A stretch of 39,180 bases of DNA from Ruminococcus sp. (GTDB lineage Bacteria; Bacillota; Clostridia; Oscillospirales; Ruminococcaceae): contig NZ_DXUU01000023.1 in NCBI RefSeq assembly GCF_019417665.1, positions 1 through 39,180 of the forward strand, written 5' to 3'. Position 1 is the first letter of the stretch, and each line of letters opens with the position of its first letter. The position numbers and the translations under genes are program-made. Positions 30,856 through 39,121 of this stretch are shown here, piece after piece. The notes beneath the pieces were generated by a model. It saw only the letters and a program-made list of their open reading frames with translations, ran no database searches and was not told the DNA's origin.

Positions 30856-31623
30856 ATGAAAGTGGTTTTGCTGGCACATACGCCTCAGCCGGAACAGACA
30901 GTTGCAGCGGCGGCACGGCTGTGCTATTCGGATACGGGAGTAGAAGAACTGCGGGATGCCATTTCCCTGGAACGTGCGGAACAATTTGTGGAAATGCTGG
31001 ACGGCTTCGGGCATGAAAGTCCCGTGGAACATGTGACCTTTACCTTCGGCATTGAGGGCGTATCCCGGTCGTTTCTGGCACAGGTGACACGCCACCGCAT
31101 TGCCTCCTATTCCGTACAGAGCCAACGCTATGTGCGGCAGGATCAGTTTGTCTATATCACACCTCCGGCAATTGAAGCAGACCCTGCGCTGAAGGCAGAA
31201 TACCAGGCGGCAATGCAGCAGTCCATCGACGCATACAACCGTCTGGCAGATGCACTTGCTGCAAAATATGTGCCGGAATTCCTGGCGCAGGGACTGACGG
31301 AAAAAGCAGCCCGTTCCAAGGCGGAAAAGAAAGCCATTGAGGATGCGCGCTATGTGCTCCCCAATGCCTGTGAGACCAAGATGGTACTGACCATGAATGT
31401 CCGCAGTCTGCGGAACTTCTTCCGGCTGCGCTGCTGCAACCGGGCACAGTGGGAGATCCGTGCCGTTGCTACAGAAATGCTCCGGCTCTGCTGCAAAGTC
31501 GCACCCTCCCTGTTCCGGACAGCCGGTCCCTCCTGCTGCTGCGGCAGCTGTACGGAGGGGAAAATGAGCTGCGGTAAGGCAAAGGAAGTCCGGGAGAAAT
31601 TTGAGGTGATCCACAATGGCTGA
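30856..31623 (+). CDS. thyX: Flavin-dependent thymidylate synthase
   Basis: The 255-aa ThyX makes dTMP from dUMP using methylene-THF and FADH2. The signature RHRIASYSVQSQRY (RHR-x7-S) is present. The C-terminus carries a cluster of five cysteines (about 227-239: SCCCGSCTEGKMSCG), a feature not needed for the known reaction and possibly metal-binding. The ATG at 30856 follows AAGGAGAG. It overlaps the next gene, thymidylate kinase, by eight bases, so the two steps to dTDP are coupled. Confidence 0.95.
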   Translation: MKVVLLAHTPQPEQTVAAAARLCYSDTGVEELRDAISLERAEQFVEMLDGFGHESPVEHVTFTFGIEGVSRSFLAQVTRHRIASYSVQSQRYVRQDQFVYITPPAIEADPALKAEYQAAMQQSIDAYNRLADALAAKYVPEFLAQGLTEKAARSKAEKKAIEDARYVLPNACETKMVLTMNVRSLRNFFRLRCCNRAQWEIRAVATEMLRLCCKVAPSLFRTAGPSCCCGSCTEGKMSCGKAKEVREKFEVIHNG

Positions 31624-32290
31624 GGGAAAGATCATTGTACTGGACGGGCTGGACGGCTGCGGAAAGTCCACCCAGTTTGAAGCATTGCAGCAGTTGCTCC
31701 GGGAACACGGCAAAACCGTGAAGCCCATCAGCTTTCCCATGTATGACAAGCCCTCGGCAACGCTGGTGAAAATGTATCTCCATGGAGAATTTTCCGACAC
31801 CCCCGGCGGTGTCAATGCCTATGCAGCATCCAGCTTTTACGCCGTAGACCGCTACGCCAACTACAAGCTGGACTGGGAAAAAAATTACTGCGCCGGCGAG
31901 TGGATCCTCGCCAGCCGCTACACTACCTCTAACGCCATCCATCAGATGAGCAAGCTGCCTACAGAACAATGGGACGATTATCTGGCGTGGCTGGAGGATT
32001 ATGAATACAACAAGCTGGGACTGCCAAAGCCGGATCTGGTACTATTTTTGTCCATGCCTCTGGAATTATCCCAGCAGCTGCTCTCCAAACGCTATGAGGG
32101 TGACGCTGCCAAAAAGGATATCCATGAGGCAGATCTGCAATATCTGGAACAGTGCGATCGAGCGGCACGCTATGCCGGAGAACGGCTGGGCTGGCATCGG
32201 ATCGAATGCGCTGATGGCACTTCCCTGCGTTCGATTACGGAGATCCGGGACGAATTGTTCCGGCAAATACAGGAGGAACTCGGATGCTGA
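31616..32290 (+). CDS. tmk: Thymidylate kinase
   Basis: The 224-aa P-loop kinase converts dTMP to dTDP. The P-loop is LDGLDGCGKST (9-19), the DR(Y/F) motif is in YAVDRYANYK, and ASRYTTSN plus the lid region follow. The pairing with ThyX supports the assignment, although the protein is longer than typical Tmk. The stop overlaps the next gene by seven bases. Confidence 0.9.
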   Translation: MAEGKIIVLDGLDGCGKSTQFEALQQLLREHGKTVKPISFPMYDKPSATLVKMYLHGEFSDTPGGVNAYAASSFYAVDRYANYKLDWEKNYCAGEWILASRYTTSNAIHQMSKLPTEQWDDYLAWLEDYEYNKLGLPKPDLVLFLSMPLELSQQLLSKRYEGDAAKKDIHEADLQYLEQCDRAARYAGERLGWHRIECADGTSLRSITEIRDELFRQIQEELGC

Positions 32291-33192
32291 GTTTTCGGGA
32301 GATTACCCTTGCCGACCGGTCTTGGATCCAGAAAGCACTGAAACAGTCAGACTTTATGGGCTGTGAATACAGCTTCGCCAACAATCTGGCATGGCATCGT
32401 GCTGCGGATTCCAGAATCGCCCGGTTTGAGGACTTTTATCTCATCTGTGCCTTTGCCACAGAGGACGGCGCACCTCATTTTTCCTTTCCTTCGGGAACAG
32501 GTGACTACCGCCGTGTTATCGGGGCAATGGCAGAATATGCTGCTGCCGCAAATCAGCCCCTGATTATTACCGGACTGACAGACCGGACGATGCCTGTTCT
32601 GGAACAGGCATTTCCCGGCATGTTTTCTTTGCACAACGACCGGGACAGTGCCGACTACCTCTACCTGACAGAGGAATTCACAGCGCTGTCCGGGAAAAAA
32701 TATCATAAAAAGCGCAACCATATCAGCCAGTTTTCCAAATACGGCGCTGTTTTTTCGGAAATGACGCTGGCGGATTTTGACGAGTGCATTGCCTTTGCCG
32801 CCCATAGCTATAACGCAAAAGACGGCTATACAGACACCTCCAGCGTCATAGAACAGTACGCCATCCACACCTTTTTCGAGCATTTTGCAAAGTTAGAACT
32901 TTGTGGCGGCGTGCTCCGTGTAGACGGCGAACTTGTTGCCTTTTCCATCGGTGAACCCATTTGCAGCAACGTATTCGGCGTGCATATCGAAAAGGCAGAC
33001 ACACGCTATCACGGGGCATATCCGGCTATGGCGCAGCAGTTTGCTGCCCATTTTGCCAAAGGGTATACCTATCTGAACCGGGAAGAAGATCTGGGCGTAC
33101 CAGGACTGCGGAAGTCCAAGCTTTCCTATTATCCGGCAATTCTGCTGGAAAAGTGGACAGCAGTATGCGATACGCCGGAACAATTGTTTTAA
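32284..33192 (+). CDS. DUF2156 protein (phosphatidylglycerol lysyltransferase C-terminal-like)
   Basis: The 302-aa protein has two GNAT-like halves as in DUF2156/FemX-type proteins. It begins with FREITLADRSWIQKAL, has YLYLTEEFTALSGKKYHKKRNHI in the middle and ends with LNREEDLGVPGLRKSKLSYYP, the typical DUF2156 C-terminal motif. There are no membrane segments, so this is not a full MprF. Family members are proposed to transfer aminoacyl groups from tRNA; the substrate is unknown. It is coupled to tmk by overlap. Confidence 0.88.
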   Translation: MLSFREITLADRSWIQKALKQSDFMGCEYSFANNLAWHRAADSRIARFEDFYLICAFATEDGAPHFSFPSGTGDYRRVIGAMAEYAAAANQPLIITGLTDRTMPVLEQAFPGMFSLHNDRDSADYLYLTEEFTALSGKKYHKKRNHISQFSKYGAVFSEMTLADFDECIAFAAHSYNAKDGYTDTSSVIEQYAIHTFFEHFAKLELCGGVLRVDGELVAFSIGEPICSNVFGVHIEKADTRYHGAYPAMAQQFAAHFAKGYTYLNREEDLGVPGLRKSKLSYYPAILLEKWTAVCDTPEQLF

Positions 33193-33207
33193 ATCAAGGT
33201 CATATTT

Positions 33208-33242
33208 GTAGGGGGCGGATATCATCCGCCCGTGTCCCTACA
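33208..33242. repeat. REP-like palindrome
   Basis: TGTAGGG...CCCTACA forms the outer arms and GGGCGGAT-atc-ATCCGCCC the inner ones (33213-33231). It is nearly the same core as at 1938-1956. It separates the DUF2156 gene from the next run of genes. Confidence 0.75.
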
Positions 33243-33267
33243 ATGATAAAAAGAAAGGATTATTCCC

Positions 33268-33810
33268 ATGATTTATGTATTTTTAGCAGAAGGATTTGAA
33301 GAAGTAGAAGCCCTGGCACCAGTGGATATGCTCCGCCGTGCTAAGTTGGATGTGACTACAGTAGGCGTTACTGGGAAGATCGTCACCGGTTCCCACGGCA
33401 TTTCCGTAACAGCAGATATTACTGCCGACCAACTGCCCATAGATGCCACAATGGAAATGATCGTGCTGCCAGGCGGTATGCCGGGCACTCTGAACGAAGA
33501 AGCATCCCCTGTGGTACAGGCAGCCATCGACTACTGCGCCGCAAATGACCGCTGGATCAGTGCTATCTGTGCTGCGCCGTCTATTCTGGGACACAAGGGG
33601 CTGCTCCAGGGAAAAACTGCCGTTTGCTATACGGGATTTGAAAAGGAACTGACCGGCGCAGAGATCAGCACATCCGGCGTGGTAACTGATGGCAAGATCA
33701 TTACTGCAAGAGGCGCTGGCGTGGCAGTGGACTTTGGTCTGACCCTGGTGGGCGCAATGCTGGGCAAGGAGACGCAGGCACAGATCCGGGCGTCCATTCT
33801 CTGTGACTGA
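33268..33810 (+). CDS. DJ-1/PfpI family protein
   Basis: The 180-aa protein begins with IYVFLAEGFEEVEALAPVDMLRR, including the conserved Glu of the family, and has the nucleophile Cys in SAICAAPSIL. It is the size and type of YajL/DJ-1 proteins (thiol-stress chaperone or deglycase activity is debated). AAAGGA lies upstream of the ATG. It overlaps the following gene by eight bases. Confidence 0.92.
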   Translation: MIYVFLAEGFEEVEALAPVDMLRRAKLDVTTVGVTGKIVTGSHGISVTADITADQLPIDATMEMIVLPGGMPGTLNEEASPVVQAAIDYCAANDRWISAICAAPSILGHKGLLQGKTAVCYTGFEKELTGAEISTSGVVTDGKIITARGAGVAVDFGLTLVGAMLGKETQAQIRASILCD

Positions 33811-34399
33811 CCAGATCGCTGCCAAAAAGCAGCTGCGACAGAACATGCGCCAAAAGCGCCGAAATTTGCCGTCTTTGGAAAAACAGGCGCTGGATCAGCA
33901 GATGACACAGCAGTTTCTATCCAGTACGCTTTATAGCGCATGTGAACAGCTATTCTGCTTTGTGTCCCTGCCACAAGAACCAAACACCATGGCAATCCTG
34001 CGACAAGCACTGGCGGACGGCAAATGCGTGGCAGTACCACGCTGTCTCCCGGACAAAACCATGCAGTTTCACAGGCTGTATCCAGACAAAGACATCACAG
34101 TACAGCTGAGTCCTGGTACATACGGCGTATTCGAACCGCTGGAAGATCTGCCTGTAGTGACACCGGATGAGGCGGCACATCCCCTTTGCCTTGTGCCGGG
34201 ACTTGCCTTCGACCGCATGGGCGGACGGCTGGGATATGGCGCAGGATATTATGACCGCTTTCTGGAGAAATACCCCTTTTTGCTGAAGATCGGCTACGCT
34301 GCTTCAATATTTATAACAGATGAAGTCCCCATGGAACCGACAGACCAGCGTCTGGACGGCATCGCCACCGAATATCCGTTGGAGGTATGGAATGGATAA
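33803..34399 (+). CDS. 5-formyltetrahydrofolate cyclo-ligase
   Basis: The 198-aa enzyme returns 5-formyl-THF to 5,10-methenyl-THF using ATP. The signature PGLAFDRMGGRLGYGAGYYD lies at about 131-150. The start is the GTG at 33803, inside the previous gene; a later ATG at 33845 would cut into the conserved AAKKQLRQNMRQKRR beginning. No good SD is seen, so coupling is likely. Its folate role fits with ThyX nearby. Confidence 0.92.
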   Translation: MTDQIAAKKQLRQNMRQKRRNLPSLEKQALDQQMTQQFLSSTLYSACEQLFCFVSLPQEPNTMAILRQALADGKCVAVPRCLPDKTMQFHRLYPDKDITVQLSPGTYGVFEPLEDLPVVTPDEAAHPLCLVPGLAFDRMGGRLGYGAGYYDRFLEKYPFLLKIGYAASIFITDEVPMEPTDQRLDGIATEYPLEVWNG

Positions 34400-35936
34400 C
34401 AAAGACTACAACCGAGACAAACTGCTCGATGAAATATTACGGGAAACGGCGTCTCAGAAAATGCCCGCCGAAACGCCCAGAGAAGAACCGCCCCAGGCTG
34501 TACCGGAACGCCAGCCGAAGCCAGAACAGAAAGCATCTGTTTCCCACGCTTTTTCTGCGCCGGAACAACCCCAGGTGCTGGATTCGGAGCAGTCCTCTGC
34601 ACCATCCCTTGCCTACGATCCGGAACCTGTTTCTACGGCATCCCGTCCGGTACAGAAAGAGAATACTTTTTCGGAAAACAGCTGGGAGACGACGCCCCAA
34701 TCCCGCCCCTATTCCGTCAGCGATCCTCTGTGTGACGATCTGGAAGGCGAAAGTCAACCCTTCCGCCCGGAACCGATACATAATAACACCCCGGAGGCAC
34801 GTCCCCGGAAAAAACGGAAAAAGCACCGTGGCATCAGTGCTTTGATCATGATCATTGTCATTATTGCCGTTTCTGTGCTGCTGTCCAGTCTCCTGATCGT
34901 CTATGGTCAGGATCTACTGGGCATCAACAGCGACAGTTCCACCAAAATTGTCACGATTCCCCAAGGGGCATCCATGGATGAAATCGCAGAAACGCTGGAG
35001 GGAAACGGTATTATCTCAAAGCCGAGTTTCTTTGTCTTGATCGCCGGCATGAGCGACAAAGACAAAGATATCAAACCCGGCGACCACGAATTGCGGCCGG
35101 ATATGGCATATGAAACCATTCTGAGCGAACTAGTCAGTGACCCTCTGGACAACGCCCTTTCTGTCAGCATTACATTCCCCGAGGGAATCCGGCTGGTAGA
35201 TGCAGCAGATCTGCTGGAAGAAAATAATGTCTGCGATTCCGAGGAATTTCTGGACTATTTCAACAATGATGCCAAGTTCGGCTTTGCCTATGAAGAATAT
35301 CTCCCCAGCTTCCAGGACGAGAAATTCTATCACATGGAAGGCTATCTCTTCCCGGATACTTATACATTCTATCAGGAAATGAATGTTGAGCTGGTGTGTC
35401 AGAAAATTCTGAGCAATTTCAACAGCAAGATCCTGCCGGAATACTACGACCGCATGGAAGCCCTGGACATGACCCTGGATGAAACCATTATTTTGGCATC
35501 CATGATCCAGGCAGAGGCAGGCAACACAGAACAGATGGCGACCATTTCATCTGTATTCTGGAATCGCCTGAACAATGCTTCAGAATATCCGCTGCTGCAG
35601 TCTGACCCTACCACAAAATACGTAGAAGAAGTTATCAAGCCTCACAGCCAATCCTACAATCAGGCAATGTATGATTCCTATGACACCTACACCTGCACGG
35701 GTCTGCCGGCAGGTCCTATCTGCAATCCGGGCAGTGATGCCATTTATGCTGCACTTTATCCAGCAAACACCAACTATTATTATTTCTACTCCAATATCAA
35801 CACCAAGGAAACATTCTTTGCAGAGACACTGGAAGAGCATGACGCAAACCAGAAAAAGGTAAAGGAACAGCAGAAAGCGGCAGAAGAAGCCGCAGCGGAA
35901 ACGGAGGACGCTGGAGATGGCGACACTGAGGAATAA
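34392..35936 (+). CDS. mltG: Endolytic murein transglycosylase MltG (YceG-like)
   Basis: The 514-aa protein has a long Pro/Glu-rich cytoplasmic N-terminus (1-140), a basic stretch RKKRKKHRG, one membrane segment (about 147-170), then the extracellular YceG domain. The catalytic E375 lies in ASMIQAEAGNTEQMA, and LLQSDPTTKYVEE and YDTYTCTGLPAGPICNPG are conserved. It cleaves nascent glycan strands and sets their length. The C-terminus is Ala/Glu-rich. GGAGGT precedes the ATG at 34392 by five bases; the start overlaps the previous gene. Confidence 0.94.
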   Translation: MDNKDYNRDKLLDEILRETASQKMPAETPREEPPQAVPERQPKPEQKASVSHAFSAPEQPQVLDSEQSSAPSLAYDPEPVSTASRPVQKENTFSENSWETTPQSRPYSVSDPLCDDLEGESQPFRPEPIHNNTPEARPRKKRKKHRGISALIMIIVIIAVSVLLSSLLIVYGQDLLGINSDSSTKIVTIPQGASMDEIAETLEGNGIISKPSFFVLIAGMSDKDKDIKPGDHELRPDMAYETILSELVSDPLDNALSVSITFPEGIRLVDAADLLEENNVCDSEEFLDYFNNDAKFGFAYEEYLPSFQDEKFYHMEGYLFPDTYTFYQEMNVELVCQKILSNFNSKILPEYYDRMEALDMTLDETIILASMIQAEAGNTEQMATISSVFWNRLNNASEYPLLQSDPTTKYVEEVIKPHSQSYNQAMYDSYDTYTCTGLPAGPICNPGSDAIYAALYPANTNYYYFYSNINTKETFFAETLEEHDANQKKVKEQQKAAEEAAAETEDAGDGDTEE

Positions 35937-37146
35937 GCCGGAACTTCTGGCACCGGCAGGCGACTTGGAACGATTACAAGCAGCGCTGGATTATGGTGCA
36001 GACGCAATCTATCTGGGACGGGAAAGTTTCAGTATGCGTGCGGCGGCAAGCAATTTCCACAGTGCAGAACAGCTCCAGGAGGCTGTGGCGCTGGCGCACC
36101 GATATGGTAAAAAGGTCTATCTGACCTGCAATACTCTGCCCCGGAATGAGGAGATCCCCACCTTTCCACAGTTTTTGCAGGAGGCAGCAGATGCCGGAGC
36201 AGATGCGCTGATTCTGGCAGATCTGGGACTTCTGGCAACGGCACGCAAACTTGCACCAGACATGGAGATTCACATGTCCACCCAGACCGGCATTGTAAAT
36301 TACGCATCCTGCCAGGCATTATACGATATGGGCGTCAAGCGTGCAGTACTGGCACGGGAGCTGTCTCTGGAGGAAATTGCTGAGATCCGGGCGAAAATTC
36401 CGGCAGATATGGAACTGGAGGTCTTTGTCCACGGTGCGATGTGTATGTCCTTTTCCGGGCGCTGTCTCCTGTCGGCATATCTCACAGGGCGGGACGCCAA
36501 CCGTGGTGCATGCGCCCAGCCCTGCCGCTGGAACTATCATCTCATGGAGTCCACCCGGCCGGGACAGTATTTCCCTGTAGAGGAGACAGACGAGGGCACC
36601 TATATTTTCAATGCCAAGGACTTGTGCATGATCGACCATTTGCAGGATCTGCTGGACGCCGGCGTGGACAGCCTGAAAATCGAAGGGCGCAACAAATCGG
36701 CATATTACGTGGCAATTGTGACGAATGCCTATCGTGCGGCACTGGATGCAGTCTTGTCCGGACAGCCTGCGCCGCAATGGGCATTGGATGAAGTGGTACA
36801 AGTCAGCCATCGGGAATACTGCACGGGATTTTTCTACGGCAGAGAAAATGCCAGTCAGCGCTATGAAAGCAGCAGCTATGTGCGTAACTGCGATGTGGTA
36901 GCTGTGGTGCAAAAATGGCGTGACGGGCGGCTGTATTTGACCCAGCGGAATCGCTTCTTTGCCGGGGATACCCTGGAAATTCTTGCGCCAGGGCAGCCGC
37001 CTGTGACAGTGGCCGCAGAGAGTTTGGAGAACGGTAACGGTGAAGTCATTGAAACGGCAAATCATGCCATGATGGATTGTTCCATTGCCTGTGAAAAGAC
37101 GTTTCCGGCGGGAAGTGTGGTGCGGAAACCGTTTTCCTGCGAATAA
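35917..37146 (+). CDS. U32 family protein (tRNA hydroxylation TrhP-like)
   Basis: The 409-aa protein begins with KPELLAPAGDLERLQAALDY and has the U32 signature EVFVHGAMCMSFSGRCLLSA followed by CAQPCRW, giving four conserved cysteines likely to hold an Fe-S cluster. Although named peptidases, members such as TrhP/YegQ and RlhA hydroxylate RNA using prephenate-derived chemistry. It overlaps the mltG stop by 20 bases. The MltG-U32 neighbourhood is common in Firmicutes. Confidence 0.92.
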   Translation: MATLRNKPELLAPAGDLERLQAALDYGADAIYLGRESFSMRAAASNFHSAEQLQEAVALAHRYGKKVYLTCNTLPRNEEIPTFPQFLQEAADAGADALILADLGLLATARKLAPDMEIHMSTQTGIVNYASCQALYDMGVKRAVLARELSLEEIAEIRAKIPADMELEVFVHGAMCMSFSGRCLLSAYLTGRDANRGACAQPCRWNYHLMESTRPGQYFPVEETDEGTYIFNAKDLCMIDHLQDLLDAGVDSLKIEGRNKSAYYVAIVTNAYRAALDAVLSGQPAPQWALDEVVQVSHREYCTGFFYGRENASQRYESSSYVRNCDVVAVVQKWRDGRLYLTQRNRFFAGDTLEILAPGQPPVTVAAESLENGNGEVIETANHAMMDCSIACEKTFPAGSVVRKPFSCE

Positions 37147-37232
37147 TCGTGTGATTCTGATACACACTCTGTTTTAAGGCATTAACCCAAATAAGCAAAG
37201 TCGGACTATTTTGCAAAATGATTTTTGCGCAC

Positions 37233-37261
37233 TTGACAAATGCTTATTGTTGTGGTATAAT
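37233..37261 (+). promoter_or_regulatory. Sigma-A promoter of antitoxin RNA (locus 2)
   Basis: A perfect TTGACA (37233-37238), 17 bases, and a perfect TATAAT (37256-37261). The RNA would start near 37268. Confidence 0.92.
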
Positions 37262-37267
37262 CATAAT

Positions 37268-37347
37268 AGTAAAAGTTAATGAATCTCCACAACGGTTCAC
37301 AAAAAAGTGACACCCACCGAACTGCTTCTTCGGTGGGTGTCGTTTTG
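37268..37347 (+). ncRNA. Predicted antitoxin RNA, fst/par-like (locus 2)
   Basis: An RNA of about 80 nt runs from the consensus promoter to the shared terminator. Its 5' part contains AATCTCCAC (37282-37290), exactly complementary to the toxin start region GTGGAGATT. The following CGG and TTCAC pair with CCG and GTGAA just upstream in the toxin mRNA, and the preceding GTTAA pairs further into the coding region. About 22 base pairs in all would cover the start codon and the end of the ribosome binding site. No ORF is present. Confidence 0.75.
37309..37347. terminator. Bidirectional terminator of locus 2
   Basis: GACACCCACCGA (37309-37320) pairs with TCGGTGGGTGTC (37330-37341). T-runs follow on both strands (GTTTTGTT on plus, ACTTTTTTG on minus). 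Both the toxin mRNA and the antitoxin RNA end here with overlapping tails. Confidence 0.92.
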
Positions 37348-37373
37348 TTATGTTTGGGTTGGCTGCCTAAGAT

Positions 37374-37463
37374 TTACTTTTTGCCGCCGTCCAACCACTT
37401 GCAGATGTAGTATGAAACTATACATGCCGCAACGGAGACAAGAAAAGTCGTTAAAATCTCCAC
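37374..37463 (-). CDS. Fst-like small membrane peptide (type I toxin candidate)
   Basis: The 29-aa peptide starts with GTG and reads MEILTTFLVSVAACIVSYY, then ICKWLDGGKK: one membrane segment (about 4-21) and a short charged tail. The SD GGAGGAGGTGA (37481-37471) is nearly perfect, eight bases from the GTG. It is too short for most gene finders. Fst/Ldr-type toxins have the same layout (about 30 aa, one helix, charged tail) and act at the membrane. The direct repeat shared with the opposing RNA supports translational control. It has its own perfect promoter. Confidence 0.8.
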   Translation of the reverse strand: MEILTTFLVSVAACIVSYYICKWLDGGKK

Positions 37464-37512
37464 TTCGGATTCACCTCCTCCCCGAGTTCGGCTTGGAGTT
37501 GGCAGCAAGTAT

Positions 37513-37541
37513 AGTATAGCATAATTTATAAAATTTGTCAA
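37513..37541 (-). promoter_or_regulatory. Sigma-A promoter of toxin mRNA (locus 2)
   Basis: On the minus strand TTGACA (37541-37536), 17 bases, TATACT (37518-37513) preceded by TGC. The -35 overlaps the T-run of the purA terminator. Confidence 0.9.
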
Positions 37542-37577
37542 AAACGGCGTACACTCTAAAATTCGGAGTTGTACGCC
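37540..37577 (-). terminator. Terminator of purA
   Basis: GGCGTACA (37546-37553) pairs with TGTACGCC (37570-37577), extended by CTC/GAG with one bulge. On the minus strand it is followed by GTTTTTG. It lies 35 bases after the purA stop. Confidence 0.85.
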
Positions 37578-37612
37578 ATTTTATTTCTGTTTATAAAACA
37601 GATCCGTTTTAT

Positions 37613-38887
37613 TTACCGTTCCAGGATCTGGCTGCGATCCGGACCATTGCCCACCATAACTACCTTACACTCACAGACTTCTTCCAGACGTGCAATATAC
37701 TTTTTGCAGGCTTCCGGCAGTTCGTCGAAGCTCTTGCAGCCGGAAATATCCTCATCAAAGCCCTCAAATTCCTCATAAATCGGCTTGCAGTCTGCCAGGG
37801 ATTCCAGTGCTGCCGGGAAATCCTTCAGCACAGTGCCATCGGGCTTTTCATAACCAACGCACATTTTCAGCGTACCGATACCGCTGAGGGTATCCAGTTT
37901 GTTGATTGCCAGACCGTCCAGACCATTGGTGCGGACAGAATGACGAACAATCACAGCATCAAACCAACCGGTACGTCTCGGACGGCCGGTCGTTGTACCG
38001 AATTCACCGCCCTTGTTGCGGATCAGTTCGCCGGTCTCGTCCTCCAGCTCAGTGGGGAACGGTCCCTTGCCCACACGGGTGGTATATGCCTTTGCAACGC
38101 CGATGATGTTGGTGATGATTTTCGGACCAACGCCAGCTCCGATGCAGGCACCAGCAGAAATCGGGTGAGAAGAGGTAACATAGGGATAGGTACCGAAGTC
38201 GATATCCAGCAGGGTTGCCTGTGCACCCTCGAACATGATGGTCTTGCCTGCCTTGTTTGCCTCATAGGTCAGCACAGAAACGTCATCCACATAGGGTGCC
38301 AGGCGCTTGCCGTACTCAATATATTCTGCAATGACAGCGTCCAGGTCAAATGCCTCGCCGCCATAAACGGCAGTGATGATCTTATTTTTCAGCATACCGG
38401 TAGTACGTGCCTTTTCCGCAAAAATTTCCGGATGTACCAGATCATACACACGCAGACCGCAACGCTCATACTTGTCCATATAAGTAGGGCCAATACCACG
38501 CTTTGTGGTACCGATATCCGAATTGCCCCGGAACTGCTCTGACAGACCATCCAGTGCAATATGCCACGGCATTACCACATGGGCACGGGGGTCGATTTTC
38601 AGATTTGCAGTGGAAATACCACGGCTTTCCAGACCATCCAGCTCTGATATGAAATCCTTGGGATCCAGGACAACACCAGCGCCAATAAGGCACAGAGTAT
38701 CCGGGTACAGAATACCGGAGGGGATCAGGTGGAGCTTGTAGACCTCACCGTTGTTGACCACCGTATGACCGGCATTGTTACCGCCTGTGGCACGAACGAC
38801 CACATCTGCTCTGGATGCCATAATGTCAATGATCTTTCCTTTTCCTTCGTCTCCCCATTGTGAACCGACTACAATATTTGCAGGCAT
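37613..38887 (-). CDS. purA: Adenylosuccinate synthetase
   Basis: The 424-aa enzyme joins IMP and aspartate with GTP on the way to AMP. The N-terminal GSQWGDEGKGKIID contains the P-loop and catalytic Asp. GNNAGHT, GTTKRGIGP, QATLLDIDFGTYPYVTSS and GRPRRTGWFD are all present. The ATG at 38887 follows GTGAGGAA. It is monocistronic, with promoter and terminator both visible. Confidence 0.97.
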   Translation of the reverse strand: MPANIVVGSQWGDEGKGKIIDIMASRADVVVRATGGNNAGHTVVNNGEVYKLHLIPSGILYPDTLCLIGAGVVLDPKDFISELDGLESRGISTANLKIDPRAHVVMPWHIALDGLSEQFRGNSDIGTTKRGIGPTYMDKYERCGLRVYDLVHPEIFAEKARTTGMLKNKIITAVYGGEAFDLDAVIAEYIEYGKRLAPYVDDVSVLTYEANKAGKTIMFEGAQATLLDIDFGTYPYVTSSHPISAGACIGAGVGPKIITNIIGVAKAYTTRVGKGPFPTELEDETGELIRNKGGEFGTTTGRPRRTGWFDAVIVRHSVRTNGLDGLAINKLDTLSGIGTLKMCVGYEKPDGTVLKDFPAALESLADCKPIYEEFEGFDEDISGCKSFDELPEACKKYIARLEEVCECKVVMVGNGPDRSQILER

Positions 38888-38957
38888 AAGAATTCCTCAC
38901 TTTTCCAAATTACAGAATTTTCTTTCGGTTGCAGCATTCACTGCAGCATACAGTTCT

Positions 38958-38986
38958 ATTATAGCAGGGTTTACGCAGAATTGCAA
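38958..38986 (-). promoter_or_regulatory. Sigma-A promoter of purA
   Basis: On the minus strand TTGCAA (38986-38981), 17 bases, TATAAT (38963-38958) with TGC before it. The leader is about 65 bases with no purine riboswitch visible. Confidence 0.85.
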
Positions 38987-39088
38987 TAGAATTTGCAGAA
39001 ATTTTTCTTTTTTGGGAGAAATGCTGTGTTTTCATCAAGTAAACAAATACCACCTATTCACCGAAATCGACCGACTATCGCACTTCTG

Positions 39089-39117
39089 TTGCAAACCCAG
39101 AAGGGATATGCTATGAT
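39089..39117 (+). promoter_or_regulatory. Promoter of the leader RNA at the right edge
   Basis: TTGCAA at 39089-39094, 17 bases, TATGAT at 39112-39117. Transcription would begin near 39124. The stretch 38987-39088 holds no gene. Confidence 0.65.
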
Positions 39118-39121
39118 AACA

